Shown piece by piece: positions 12,301 through 22,332 of a DNA stretch of 64,000 nucleotides. The notes beneath the pieces are model-generated. The model made no database searches, was not told where the DNA came from, and worked only from the letters and a program-made list of their open reading frames with translations. The first letter of the stretch is position 1, and each line of letters begins with the position of its first letter. Position numbers and translations under genes: made by a program. Source of the DNA: Linderina pennispora (Eukaryota > Kickxellomycota > Kickxellomycetes > Kickxellales > Kickxellaceae); assembly GCF_002104995.1 (NCBI RefSeq), contig NW_024468284.1, positions 1 to 64,000 of the forward strand. Reading direction: 5' to 3'.

Positions 12301-14291
12301 CTGCTTCTGGTTCATGTAGACGGCGCTAAAAGCGAATCCACTGCCAGGCTCAAGGCGATTGACCAAGTTCTTAACCTTCTCGCAGAACAGCTTCTCATTA
12401 AACATCCCGTCGCCGGCAAGCTCGACATAGTACCCAGCATTGCTGATAGCTGCGACAAAGTGTTCGTTGGACGTAGTCGGCATCATCTCTGCAACCATCA
12501 CAGGCGGGAGTCCAAGAGTGAGGGACATGCGGGTGCAAATATGAAGCTGGCCGTCATGTGCGGTTCGAACAAGGCGTGGACCGAAAGCACTCTGCCAGTT
12601 TGGCGCTGAGAAGACGTCGGATATATTCCTCTTGAACAAATCGGCCTTAGACCCCATGCGCAACTTGGTGTTAGCAATAAGCGAGCTGGTGCTGATGACA
12701 GTTTTGCCGTAGCCGTCCAGAATGTCTCTGGTGTATTTCCCAAAGATGCTGAAGCCACCTGGACTGAGGTCGATGATAAACGTGGTATCAGTGCTGTTGA
12801 CGGCTACCGGCCAGTTGACACGGTGCATAACCATGCTGTCAATCAAGAACCGAGTGAGATCAGCTTCATCGCGAAGATCGTGCCCATCATCTCCACCATT
12901 GACTTGGATGCGAAGAGTGTCAGCGTGAAGAACCCACCCCTTAGCAGCTGCAAACTCGTACACCTTAAACGCGTTCTCTAGTTGGAGATCGCAGTGGTAC
13001 GGTTCAGATATGCTAAGCGGGCTAACGACAGCAACTGGCTTGCGCTGAGAAAATTGGATGCACGACTGATCCACTGTCGGCAAGATTGTGTGCATGCTGA
13101 TGTAACAATCAAAGTGGGAAATAGCGCCTGGGTGTCCAGAAACGACAAAGTCTGAGGGGCCATTGACTAGGGTCAAATTGACCCTTGACGTGTCGTCTGT
13201 GCGATCCGCATTAAAAGCAGTAATGAACGACTCCAACGTTGCTTTATCCAGGCCACTAACAGAGACCATGGGCATGGATAGTTCACCAGAGCATAAGGGA
13301 GGTCCACAAATGTCTGTCTGCGATGCGTTGGAAATGAAATCAAACCGTAAAATCGCTGGCATCGCAAGGAGGATACCGAGCACCTTCTCGGTGATGGCAT
13401 AGAATGATGCCTCGTCAGTCACGGAAGCAAAGGCAGCAGCCATGGATATACCTTGGCTGTGTCCAATTGCAACTACAGATGTAAAAATGAACAGTTAGTA
13501 ATGATGAATACCGACGTTTGGCATACACTGGAACCAGTGATGAATGATGTGTGCTTACCATTAAAGCGTGAGACAAGGTCGCCTGGGTTTACATGGAGTG
13601 CCTTATACAAGACAGTCACATGCATCGCTTGAGCTAGTCCTTGTATGGGTATTGCAACTGGTGACATTGCCAGATACCTGGCATCAGGCATTGCATCGGG
13701 AGAAGTAAGCCAGCTACCAATGTCTAGTGGGCGCGAATGGACTTTCGCCATTAGGGGGTCAGCGGATTCGCGCTTGAGGAAGTCAGACATATGGGTAACA
13801 AAATCTGACAGCAGCGGGCCGTAAACGTCAAGAAGCCACCCTGCTTCGTCAAGGCAGCTTTCTGCTCCGCTCTGCCCACCAAACATGACAGCAAGCCTGA
13901 TGTTCACATCCGAGAAGATGGCGGGAACAGGAACTTCGGGCAGCAGCTGGCGCGCCTCAAGGATGTTCCAGACCGAATAATATCCCTTCAGGACGGTGCG
14001 CGCTTGCTCGGCAGACAGGTTCAGCTGCTGGACCACAACGTGGATGTTCTCGTCAGGACAGAATCCTTGATGGAGGTGAAGGAACACGGCAACGGCCACA
14101 TCGGGATTACGGGAGCTGCAGTATGCCAAAAAGAGTGCAATGAGTTCGATTTCCGTGGAAACAGCAGGAGGACCGCCATCCAGAAAAGACGTAGCGAGCT
14201 CCTTGGCGACAGGGAAGTTGTCACCAGGAATGGGGATGTTAGTAGCCACCCCGCCAGATGCGAGTGCGACCTTGCAGATAAACAGGTTCAT
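3304..14291 (-). CDS. Single-chain (beta-alpha fused) fungal type I fatty acid synthase lacking the PPT domain
   Basis: Exon 1 is 14291-13559. A GT-AG intron of 86 bp (13558-13473) precedes exon 2 at 13472-3304. Domains in order: acetyltransferase with GHSQG (Ser about 250, restored exactly across the splice), enoyl reductase (RGGGHHSCEDFH), dehydratase (GDQNMMHTN), malonyl/palmitoyl transferase (AGHSLGEFG, Ser about 1799), then alpha-subunit parts in the same frame: FASSVKWIETQD, acyl carrier (AGKSMVQNE, Ser about 2212), ketoreductase (TGCGKGSIG; YGETK) and ketosynthase (GACATS, Cys about 3234; FHGTSTK; GHMK). It makes long-chain acyl chains from acetyl- and malonyl-CoA with NADPH. The frame breaks at CCC 8215-8217, TTTT 4887-4890 and TTTT 3481-3484; dropping one base at each gives exactly 3633 codons, so I treat them as sequence errors. 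The chain ends NQYTF soon after the ketosynthase, where yeast Fas2 continues into its phosphopantetheinyl transferase; activation must come in trans. I cannot tell whether this is the primary or a specialised FAS. Confidence 0.9.
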
Positions 14292-14404
14292 TCTGCGGGA
14301 GATGTTGAAGTAAGTTCTGTGAGTTGGTTCTTGAGTGGTTAAGACGTGCAATGTTTGCAAGAAAAGTGAGATAGCGAGACGATTTTCTTTAGCAAACCAC
14401 TGAA

Positions 14405-14412
14405 TATATATA
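14405..14412 (-). promoter_or_regulatory. TATA box of the FAS gene
   Basis: TATATATA lies about 115 bp upstream of the FAS start codon on the coding strand. It is the only TATA-like element between the ATG and the repeat at 14601. Confidence 0.45.
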
Positions 14413-14600
14413 GGAGCTCTAGCTAGCTACTTTGGATGGTGCCACTACAAAGTTTGCAAAACAATTTTTGAAACCTCAGGAGCATAGAGCTTCCCGCAGA
14501 GGTAGCCACAAATAATATTCACACAATTGTACTGACCTTTTATTCACACATGCATTGGCTTCAACCTAGCTGCTGTATTATGCTCAAGTGTGGTGCCCTT

Positions 14601-14910
14601 GGCCATTTGAACACCAACAGCCACATAAATGCCAACTCCTGTCTACTCGGAGGACCGAGCGCGAGAAATGAGGTGGCTGATCAGACAAAAACAGGTGACA
14701 GCTTAGATATTGACACTGAGCTAACTGAAGCTAGCTGAGGAGACCCCACCGACTATGGCATATCACTAGCCAACGACAATATGTCACCCAGCATCGAGAC
14801 GATGTCACCATTTTCAAGATAGGTGTGGTTTCTCTACAACCTATTTTAGTATCCTTTCTTAAGCTCTCTCCCATTCCGTTCTCTAAAATTGAAAAAAGCA
14901 CTATTCCAAC
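14601..14910 (+). repeat. 310-bp direct repeat, copy 1
   Basis: Matches 17005-17318 in the same orientation. The shared core reads CTACTCGGAGGACCGAGC, GAGAAATGAGGTGGCTGATC, then CTACAACCTAT and CTATTCCAA. In one frame both copies translate to a related peptide (LLGGPS-RNEVADQT, then LTE, LAN-NM-P); copy 1 has a stop inside it. It may be a transposon end or a decayed gene end. Confidence 0.7.
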
Positions 14911-15540
14911 CAGACACTTCACCCATTTATACGCAACACAGCAAACAATGCCGACTCGCCGACCACCCCAACATCACAGTAGAGGATGGTATGTACAATT
15001 GGAATGGGAAAAGGAAACACAATTGTCAGGGAAGGAGGTGGAAAACGGCTGCAGACATAATGTATGCCACAATACCTTTACCTACCTATGCTTCCCAGTA
15101 GGACGAAAGCTGCTTCCTCTCTAGAAACTTCATACAAAAGCTAAGTACCAAATCAACTCAGTACCATATAATTAACCCCCAAAGATAGAAACAGGTATTC
15201 ACAAGCGTATATTTCGGAAAATAATCCCGATTAAAGGCGAGTGAGGAGAAAAGGGGGCCGGGTAGACTCGGGGGATCTAATAATGTATGTGTTTGGCTTG
15301 GCCATACTGGTGTAAAAGTATTTTACTGTTTCAGTGTCAACAGCTCCCCCTCCCTGGCCTCATGTTTCAGGGACAGTTCCCACACCAGCCGGTCATAGGA
15401 TTAATAGAGCACATGACCCTCAATCCCTGGGATACAATAACCTCATGCACTATTTTAAACGACAGACACTATACATAAACGGGCACTTATTTCCTGAGAT
15501 TTTTCGGTCCTTTTCAGTATATCTTGCTTTGCTTAGGATT

Positions 15541-15574
15541 TTAGTATCCAAAAGTGGCCAACCATCCGCTAGTG
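15541..15574 (+). repeat. Short CCAAAAGTGGCCAACCATCCGCTAG-like element, copy 1
   Basis: The stretch TCCAAAAGTGGCCAACC followed by ATCCGCTAG resembles TCCAAAAAGTGTCCGAC followed by TGTCCGCTAG at 19019-19051. Similar lengths and a shared CCGCTAG end suggest ends of the same small DNA transposon or MITE family. Confidence 0.35.
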
Positions 15575-16233
15575 CGCTATTGGCTAGTCGAAAGGATTTG
15601 CACTCCTCTGAGCCTCACAGCAAGTGTGCATGACACGCTCTGCAGATACAATACTTTTTTCTCGCACAATCCTCCTTTCAAGTATGCGAATACATACATC
15701 TTCTACATTACAATAGCGCCAGGCAGCTTTGGATTCTCAAAAATTCCGCTCTCAAAAGCTTGCACAAGAGCGATTCCGAGGCCGGACACAACAAGCAATG
15801 CAGAGCCGAGTAAACTACATGTATCAGCAGCCCTGACCTCCATCTAAACTAAACACTGTTTGTCTTACATAGAGGTAGGCTGGCATTGCGAGCGCGAGAT
15901 ATCTAGTGCTTTTTTTCTTTCAGAACAAGCTTTTACAAGCACATATAGGAAATAGAACTAAATAGTGTCTAAGAAACATAAAAGAGAGGCCACCTGCCCT
16001 CCTTGAGTCTGTTTCTGAGCGTGCCTGGTCTGGTTTATGATCGCGTAGGAGTGGCTTGGCATTCCAGCTCCAGCAATTAATTCAAATAGACGAAATTGGC
16101 AAATCGTCTCCAAAACTTGTTATTGCAAATGCTCTCAAGCACTGCTGACGTGCCAGTAATTGAGACATACACATCCTTGCTTGGTGGGCGAGCAGGCAGG
16201 ATGCTGACTACGCTAGCGAATTGAGTGGAGCGA

Positions 16234-16454
16234 TGTTAGAATCTCAAGATCCGATTTCTGCGAACTACATAGTTTTCATCCTGTTGTTCTTTTTCTTTCT
16301 TCTTTTTGGTTGTGCCACCTGAGCGATGGTATAAAACCTTTTCGCTCGCCTCTCCTTTCCTACTTCTCTTTAGCTTTCTTCATCAATATATATTCCTTGA
16401 CTTTGTCACTTTCTATTGCTGATACGCTCACAACGCTCGCATATTTCTGGATTA
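16234..16454 (+). repeat. LTR-like repeat, right copy
   Basis: Starts TGTTAGAATCTCAAGATCCG and carries a TATAAAA box at 16330-16336. It matches the reverse complement of 2970-3202 block by block with small indels, then loses similarity after GCATATTTCTGGA. With the left copy it brackets the FAS gene in inverted orientation. Confidence 0.65.
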
Positions 16455-17004
16455 AGATACCATAGCTTGACAGTTTGTTGCGCACCCGCTGCGGCTGTCC
16501 CTGACGTCGACATGTCAGCCGAATCAGGTGACAGCAATCCAGGTGCCAACGAGAGCCCCGCTACAGCCTACGATATGGAGGTAGAGTCTAGCCTCTGATA
16601 AGTTGCACAGACGGCCGTATTGAAGACTCCTCTGCACAACTCGTCTATTCCCTTTTCTCTCTTTTCTTCAGTATTAAATATAACTTCAAACCCCCACATA
16701 TTCAACAAATATAAAAAGATGAATCCTACCCAGACTACTCCTGGACTTGTCTCATCTTCCAGATTGGCTGGTTCGCATAGTCGTTGGGCTTGAGCGGCAG
16801 TAATGTGATCACCAAATGTAATTTGGTGAAGTATGGATGCCATTGCACTTAGCCAGGTAGTTCAGACGGCTCCGTGGGGTCGTTCCCAATCAAGTTTCTC
16901 TATATAATTAGTAACTAGGATCCAGACCTAGATGCATGGTGTTCGGCATGTGGATAACCTCCACATAGACAAATGGCTGAAGGCATAGTCACTATTGCGT
17001 TCCT

Positions 17005-17318
17005 GGCCAGTTGAGTATCAACGGCCACATGGGTGTCGATTCTCGTCTACTCGGAGGACCGAGCACGAGAAATGAGGTGGCTGATCAGACACAACCAAGT
17101 AACAATATAGGTGTTAATGCTCAGCTGACAGAAGTCAACAGAGGATACTTCCTCGACTATCGCATACCATTGGCCAATGAAAACATGGCACCTATCACCG
17201 ACACATCGCCATTATGATTCAAGGGGAAATTAATTGTTCTACAACCTATCTAGCCCCCCTTGTCTTCTCTCTTCGTTTTCCTCTGTTCCCTGAGCTTTAT
17301 ATTAAGCAGCTATTCCAA
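17005..17318 (+). repeat. 310-bp direct repeat, copy 2
   Basis: Second copy of the repeat at 14601-14910, about 2.4 kb away in the same orientation, ending roughly 230 bp before the BAHD gene. Here the peptide-like frame (LLGGPSTRNEVADQTQ through LTEVNRGYFLDY) is open to a TGA at about 17215. Confidence 0.7.
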
Positions 17319-17473
17319 TTTATATTCCCTTTCCTTCATATCTAACACCATCATGTTAAACAATGCACTATTTCAGCTAAAAACCTATTGGCCAATTGTT
17401 TTGAATACTACTATACTCCATTTCTGTTTCTCGCCTGTAAACCTCCTCACACTCTATCCCCTGATGTTTCTGG

Positions 17474-17480
17474 TATAAAT
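17474..17480 (+). promoter_or_regulatory. TATA box of the BAHD acyltransferase gene
   Basis: TATAAAT lies about 70 bp upstream of the start codon at 17550, directly downstream of the direct repeat copy 2. Confidence 0.5.
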
Positions 17481-17549
17481 ACTGGAGGTAAGACTAACAA
17501 AACCTTTTCATCTTGTCATTAGCAACTTAAAGTATATATTCCCATTACT

Positions 17550-18989
17550 ATGAACCACTTTGTAAGCAGCATTGAATCGAAGAGGTTTGCCTGCAGACGA
17601 TTTGAGATGCGAATGCTGGAGATTACCGTGCGCTTTCTCTTCTTCTATGCCAATACGGCTAGTGATAAGGATTTCATGCCAAGCGACAAGCTCGAGGAAG
17701 GGTTCTACCGGACCCTTGCTCTCTGTCCCTGGTTCGCTGGTAATCTTCACCCTACACAAGGTGGCGGAATGGAGGTCGTCGTTGACAAAGACAACCTGAA
17801 TATGCCTGAATATCGTGAGTCGCAGTCTTTGGTGCATTTCAGCAAGATGCAGTCTGCTGGATTCAGCCGCACAACATGGCCTGATGGTCTGGTTCCTGTT
17901 GGGCCCTTTCCCTGCTGTGACGAGGTTACAGGGAAGATTAAACTTGTGCATATCCACGTCGTGCGACTAAAGGACAACAGCGGAACAGCTATTTCGATTA
18001 ATTTCAACCATACAGTTGCAGATGCTACCAGCATTCTAACTTTTCTCAAACGCTGGGCAGATGAGACTCGTGCACTGATATCCGGTGTGCCTGTGGCAGA
18101 AGTAAGCTTTTGCTTTGGTGCCGATATCATCAAGAGCCATTTACCGAGCGAGAATGCACCTCTTAGTGAAACCGCCACCAAAGTGCTTTCAGTTCAATCT
18201 CGCGTGGCAGATTTCATTATGTGGCTCTCTCCTAACAAACGCGGAAGGCTGATGAACTATTTGACCAGCTCTGCTTCACCGCGTGGGCATCTATTCCGGA
18301 TTTCGCGTGCCAGGATTGACGGGCTTCGTAGCCAGGTACTCGAGTATCTGCCACAGGGGACATACCTGTCCACTAATGACATCATATCTGCAGTTTTGCA
18401 CAGGGTCCACGAACAGGCTGCAACAAGGAAGAGTCAGGGATGGCTGGCAAGACTAACTAATCAGAGCAATGGAGTCGCGGGTGAACACTGTACTTTTGTC
18501 GTCATTAACTATCGTCGTCACCTCGGAATGACAGAGTTGAACTACATGGGCAACCCGGCTTTCGGCGAATTTATTCTCACCCCGATGCAACAGGCACATT
18601 TGCCAATTACTCCTAAAACTATTTCGGTGGTTGCTGGTCAGATTCGGTCACAGCTACTGGCGCTTACCACACCGCGCATCAGACAAACTGTTGAAATTCT
18701 AGATTCCGATGTAGAATATGCCGCTGGTTTCCTCACTATCGCCATGAACTACAAGGTTGTGACCACAGCTACCAATATAACGTCTATCAAGATGTACGAT
18801 GCGGACTTTGGCCACGGCGTTCAAGCATTTTCGACAATACATCCTGAATTATGCATGCGTGTTTGCATTATTCTTCCTTCACCGCCTCCGAGCAAAGATA
18901 TTCTTGTCAATTTCTGTGACACACCTTCGGTAATGGACAGCGTCCTGAAGAATGAGTTCTGGAACGACTTTGCTGAACTAGTCTATTAA
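17550..18989 (+). CDS. BAHD-type acyl-CoA-dependent acyltransferase
   Basis: Intact 479-residue single-exon gene. The catalytic HxxxD motif is present as NHTVADATS (His about 154, Asp about 158). The second family motif, DFGWG in plants, appears as DFGHG near residue 419 and is followed by the usual C-terminal strand pair. BAHD-fold enzymes move an acyl group from acyl-CoA to an alcohol or amine; fungal members include trichothecene O-acetyltransferase-like and other ester-forming enzymes. There is no signal peptide or membrane helix, so it should be cytosolic. It is the nearest intact gene to the FAS promoter and is divergent from it. I infer, without proof, that it could use acyl-CoA linked to that synthase. 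The substrate cannot be read from the sequence. Confidence 0.8.
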   Translation: MNHFVSSIESKRFACRRFEMRMLEITVRFLFFYANTASDKDFMPSDKLEEGFYRTLALCPWFAGNLHPTQGGGMEVVVDKDNLNMPEYRESQSLVHFSKMQSAGFSRTTWPDGLVPVGPFPCCDEVTGKIKLVHIHVVRLKDNSGTAISINFNHTVADATSILTFLKRWADETRALISGVPVAEVSFCFGADIIKSHLPSENAPLSETATKVLSVQSRVADFIMWLSPNKRGRLMNYLTSSASPRGHLFRISRARIDGLRSQVLEYLPQGTYLSTNDIISAVLHRVHEQAATRKSQGWLARLTNQSNGVAGEHCTFVVINYRRHLGMTELNYMGNPAFGEFILTPMQQAHLPITPKTISVVAGQIRSQLLALTTPRIRQTVEILDSDVEYAAGFLTIAMNYKVVTTATNITSIKMYDADFGHGVQAFSTIHPELCMRVCIILPSPPPSKDILVNFCDTPSVMDSVLKNEFWNDFAELVY

Positions 18990-19018
18990 TATCTTTATCT
19001 TTACCTATATATAAGATT

Positions 19019-19051
19019 TTATAGTCCAAAAAGTGTCCGACTGTCCGCTAG
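19019..19051 (+). repeat. Short CCGCTAG-ended element, copy 2
   Basis: Carries TCCAAAAAGTGTCCGACTGT then CCGCTAG, and resembles 15541-15574. It is followed by an AT-rich run, as often seen next to small DNA transposon ends. Confidence 0.35.
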
Positions 19052-19617
19052 AAATTAATTAATTTGTTAAAAAAATAAAATAAAACCCATAAGCTTCAAC
19101 ACGGGTTTAGGTAGCTTGCTCCGTAAACTCCTTTTTGATCTTGTGCGGTATCTGACCTCATCGGTGAAACCAGGGTGACAAGTTGTTATTGTAGTGGTCA
19201 CAGGTCTCCACTAGATATCTCCACTGGTTCAGCGCAAGAGCTGCTCTCATTGTCGGTCGGCCTGATAACTTCCATGGTGTCATCATGGTGGTCATCACCG
19301 GCTGCGCAACGCTCTTAGGATATCTATTTATGAGCACCTATTGAATAAGGCCATATGGCTCTTCTAGCAGTCATGCAATATTTGTAGGTTTATTTTATAT
19401 ATCAATTTGTCTTATGAACATGCGTAAGCGGTAGTATTTGGGCCACAATGGACCCAGTCTGTATAGACTGATTCAAGAGACTGTATCAGTGCTAAGGGCC
19501 CCAAGAACCATGCAAGCCAGATCATTTTTAATAAAAAGTTCTTAATGCTATGCATACGCAATACAGCAAAGCTGAACAGCATCATTTCTCTTCTTGCTTG
19601 CATATTGAATTACTCAA

Positions 19618-20420
19618 ATGGATATTACCCGCAGCACTACTGTCATAAAGACATCACTTGGTGGTATTGGCTTCCGTGATTCTATGTTGCCCCGCCTAGA
19701 GCAATTTGTACACAGCGTCAGTATCATCAAAGAGCATACATATATGCTTGCATGATGGATATTACTCCATCAGCTAGCCAACGATGATGCCTTTGACCCT
19801 GCAACATTTGTGAAAAAGGGATTCTTTCATTCTATTTATTTATTCATTTATCGCAACCTGAAGGCAAAGACAGCCATGTCTGCCGAGGATTTCGTCAACC
19901 GGAAGGACAAGTCAGAACTGTCGAGCGCAGATTTCGGTGATGTAGTTAGATACCATATTTATGATTATCTATTGCATAATGGCGATATCGAGCTACATGG
20001 TGTACGTTAAATGAATCAAGTAGCAACATACGTGGATACCGAGCTGATGACAGCATACAAGAACAACATTGTGTTGCACTATGGCACTTGCCTACAGCAG
20101 ATTCTGGCCAGACTGATTGATATTCGCAGCCGCAAAAACACACGCACAGTACAATGGGCAATGTGTCCAAGGCTGAGTTCAATAACGCATGTCAAGTGTG
20201 TATTTATACACCTGCACAGAAGCTCCGCCAGGCAGTTGCCTCTAGGCACCCTGATCTCAGTGTGCTCACCCCACCGATGCTTGCAATCTACAACACGCTG
20301 GCACCAGTCCTCAATGCCTATGATGCCAAGTACAGATTCGCCAAAGACAACCGATACTATGATGCCAAGGCAAATCCACTTCAGCATCTGCGTGCATACA
20401 TTTTGTTGACATTTGGGCAA
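19618..20420 (+). pseudogene. Broken ORF resembling the N-terminal half of zygomycete repetitive (possibly Fanzor/TnpB-related) proteins
   Basis: From the ATG at 19618 one frame runs to about 20140 with a TGA at 19753-19755 and a TAA at 20008-20010. It then continues in another frame from about 20150 (MGNVSKAEFNNACQ through RFAKDNRYYDAKANPLQHLR). Openings such as TSLGGIGFRDSMLPRLEQFV and VSIIKEHTYMLA, and the later NPLQHLRAYILLT, recall a large family of repeated proteins in early-diverging fungi that I associate with Fanzor/TnpB-like elements. The catalytic RuvC-like half is not visible downstream. The family link comes from pattern memory and is uncertain; the broken state is seen directly. 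Confidence 0.35.
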
Positions 20421-20705
20421 CCCCATGCCCTTCGTCACCATGTACAGATCCAAATCCCCACCTGTATAAACACTGTGGGCCAGAATGGCCCCATCCACCC
20501 TTTTTTCTCCTCAGCAAAATTTCAGTCATATTCATTCCATAAAACTCATAACTACTGGACTCTCTGAAGGTTAACACACTACATAATCTTCGATGCACAT
20601 GGCAGAAGTCAGGGTGCTTGTTTTCCAGGTCGTTTATCTCGCCTTGAGATGTCCCTATGAGATTAAACAGTCTGGTTTCTGTCCACTTGTTTTTGATAAA
20701 CAGGA

Positions 20706-21025
20706 TTAATGGGCTATATAGGTGAATATCACCACTAGATATATGGCAAACATGTTCATTCTGTGACCAAAAAGATAGCGTGGTTGGTCCTTGCTGTGGA
20801 GGATGTACGGTGTGCAGAGTGCATCTAGTCCACCAGGCACTACCTCGATACCAGTTGGGATAATAGCACGTGTTGGGCCATCAGCATTGCTCATCAGCCA
20901 TTCAACATCAATACTAAGAATTCTGAACAAACCCTATGCCAGCATACAGAGGGTGATAATCCGCGCAAAGTTGATGGCTGTTGGCCCCAGAGTACTGGCA
21001 TGCTCGGATTCCACCACAGCTTAAG
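20706..21025 (-). pseudogene. Decayed open frame, unrecognised
   Basis: On the minus strand one frame reads STLGPTAINFARIITLCMLA, a stop, then GLFRILSIDVEWLMSNADGP and IEVVPGGLDALCTPYILHSK. The run of hydrophobic and polar segments looks like former coding sequence, but I do not recognise the family and there is no start or intact frame. Confidence 0.3.
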
Positions 21026-21546
21026 CCAGACACTTATATATGGAATTCTCCAGCAATGAAAACCGCATTTGGCTTCAAAAGATAGGCACCTTTCTGAACT
21101 TTGCTGTTTTACGCCAGACAAACGGCACATTCGCCATTGCCTAGCACGCAAGTGGAACTCACTTTACTTTATCCTAGCTACTTTTTACTGCATGAAACAA
21201 GACTGCATAGAGGAAGGTCACTCGAAAGATAGGACATTTGGTAGCCTTGTGTTCTGGCCACTACCCATAGACGCACATACCGGAGACCAGGCGTGGAGCT
21301 AGAATGTGTAAGCAGTGTAAAACATGGCCACGGAACTTGGATCTTATATGCAACATCCAAATGGACCAGTTGCAATGTTTTTGCTCAATGGGATTTGAAG
21401 TATTTGGAAACTGGGAGTTGTGCATATTCAAGCCGGCACCTGGCAAGTAAGAACCCCCATATTTGCCACACCCCAATCAGATTGCAAATCAAGAAGAGGA
21501 AAACCGCACGCATGCAGCAATGCACATACACCCTTGCTTTTATACC

Positions 21547-22332
21547 ATGTCAACCATCGAGCAGAAGATCCTGAATGGCGAGTTCCGGAACATGGGTGAC
21601 GAAGATGTGTCTGAGCGGGTGCGGGCCATCGCTAATGAAGACTCCACTCCCAGCGATACCGAAGACACCTCCCCAGATCTACCGCAACAGCAGCTCGCTA
21701 CGCACGACGGCCCGCAGACAGGCGTCAAGGGAGTAATCGCCGACTACCGGCACCAGCGTCAGACCGAGAACGCGCGCCGTGCTGCCGATACAGCCGCTGC
21801 ACAGTCCGAATTCTCAGCTCTTATATCGCAGCGCAGCATCCAGGCATCGACAAAGACTATTTGGACCAAGGACGACGAGTCAGATACCGATAGCATTGAC
21901 GCGCTGCTAGCTGATGATGACGATGCGCAGTTTTTCGACGACTACAAGCAGAAACGGATGGATGAGATCACGCAAAAGGCAGCAAAGGCTGGGCTCGGAT
22001 ATTTGCGCGATGCGACGCCCGACGAGTATGTGGAGACTGTCGAGAAGCACAAAGATGTGGTGGTGGTGCTTGGCAACGAGAATGTCGAGGTATCGGCGCG
22101 ATTCGAGCGCTTTATCCGCGGAGAGTGCAGGAAATACCCGCACGTTGTGTTTCTGAATGTACAGGCTGGCCTGTGCGGGTTCGAGGATCCAGAGGTGCTG
22201 CCGATTGTGCTGGTGTACCGGAACGGCGATTTGAAACACAACCTCGTGCGCGTCGTCGACCAACTCAAGGGCGGCGCGGGGTTTGAGCCAGAAGATGTCA
22301 GGCGGCTGCTGGAACGCGTGCTGGAGAAGTGA
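21547..22332 (+). CDS. Phosducin-like protein (thioredoxin fold)
   Basis: Intact 261-residue gene. The phosducin signature TGVKGVIADYRHQRQ lies near residue 60, followed by an acidic helical part and a C-terminal thioredoxin-like domain (VVVVLGNENVEVSARFERFI, FLNVQAGLCGFEDPEVLPIV, then VYRNGDLKHNLVRVVDQL). The cis-proline position (LPIVLVYRNG) is kept, and the redox CxxC is absent, as in phosducins. Family members help the CCT chaperonin fold G-beta and other WD40 or cytoskeletal clients, and so support heterotrimeric G-protein signalling. The window also codes several seven-helix receptors, which fits an active G-protein pathway. I cannot separate PhLP1 from other subtypes. Confidence 0.8.
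   Translation: MSTIEQKILNGEFRNMGDEDVSERVRAIANEDSTPSDTEDTSPDLPQQQLATHDGPQTGVKGVIADYRHQRQTENARRAADTAAAQSEFSALISQRSIQASTKTIWTKDDESDTDSIDALLADDDDAQFFDDYKQKRMDEITQKAAKAGLGYLRDATPDEYVETVEKHKDVVVVLGNENVEVSARFERFIRGECRKYPHVVFLNVQAGLCGFEDPEVLPIVLVYRNGDLKHNLVRVVDQLKGGAGFEPEDVRRLLERVLEK

Larger units (their letters stand above)
14413..17470. other. Repeat-rich intergenic region between FAS and BAHD genes
   Basis: About 3 kb without an intact gene. It contains one copy pair of a 310-bp direct repeat, the right LTR-like copy, AT-rich spacers and short open frames (for example 16416-16598 and a small MNPTQTTPGLVSSS frame near 16720 just after a TATAAAAAG) that could be decayed gag starts of the same elements. 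Both neighbouring promoters face into it, so it is also the shared upstream region of two divergent genes. Confidence 0.5.
18990..21546. other. Gene-poor region with decayed open frames
   Basis: No intact gene. It holds a short transposon-end-like element (19019-19051), a broken open frame on the plus strand (19618-20420) and a second broken frame on the minus strand (20706-21025). The last 300 bp include the promoter of the phosducin-like gene. Confidence 0.5.
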
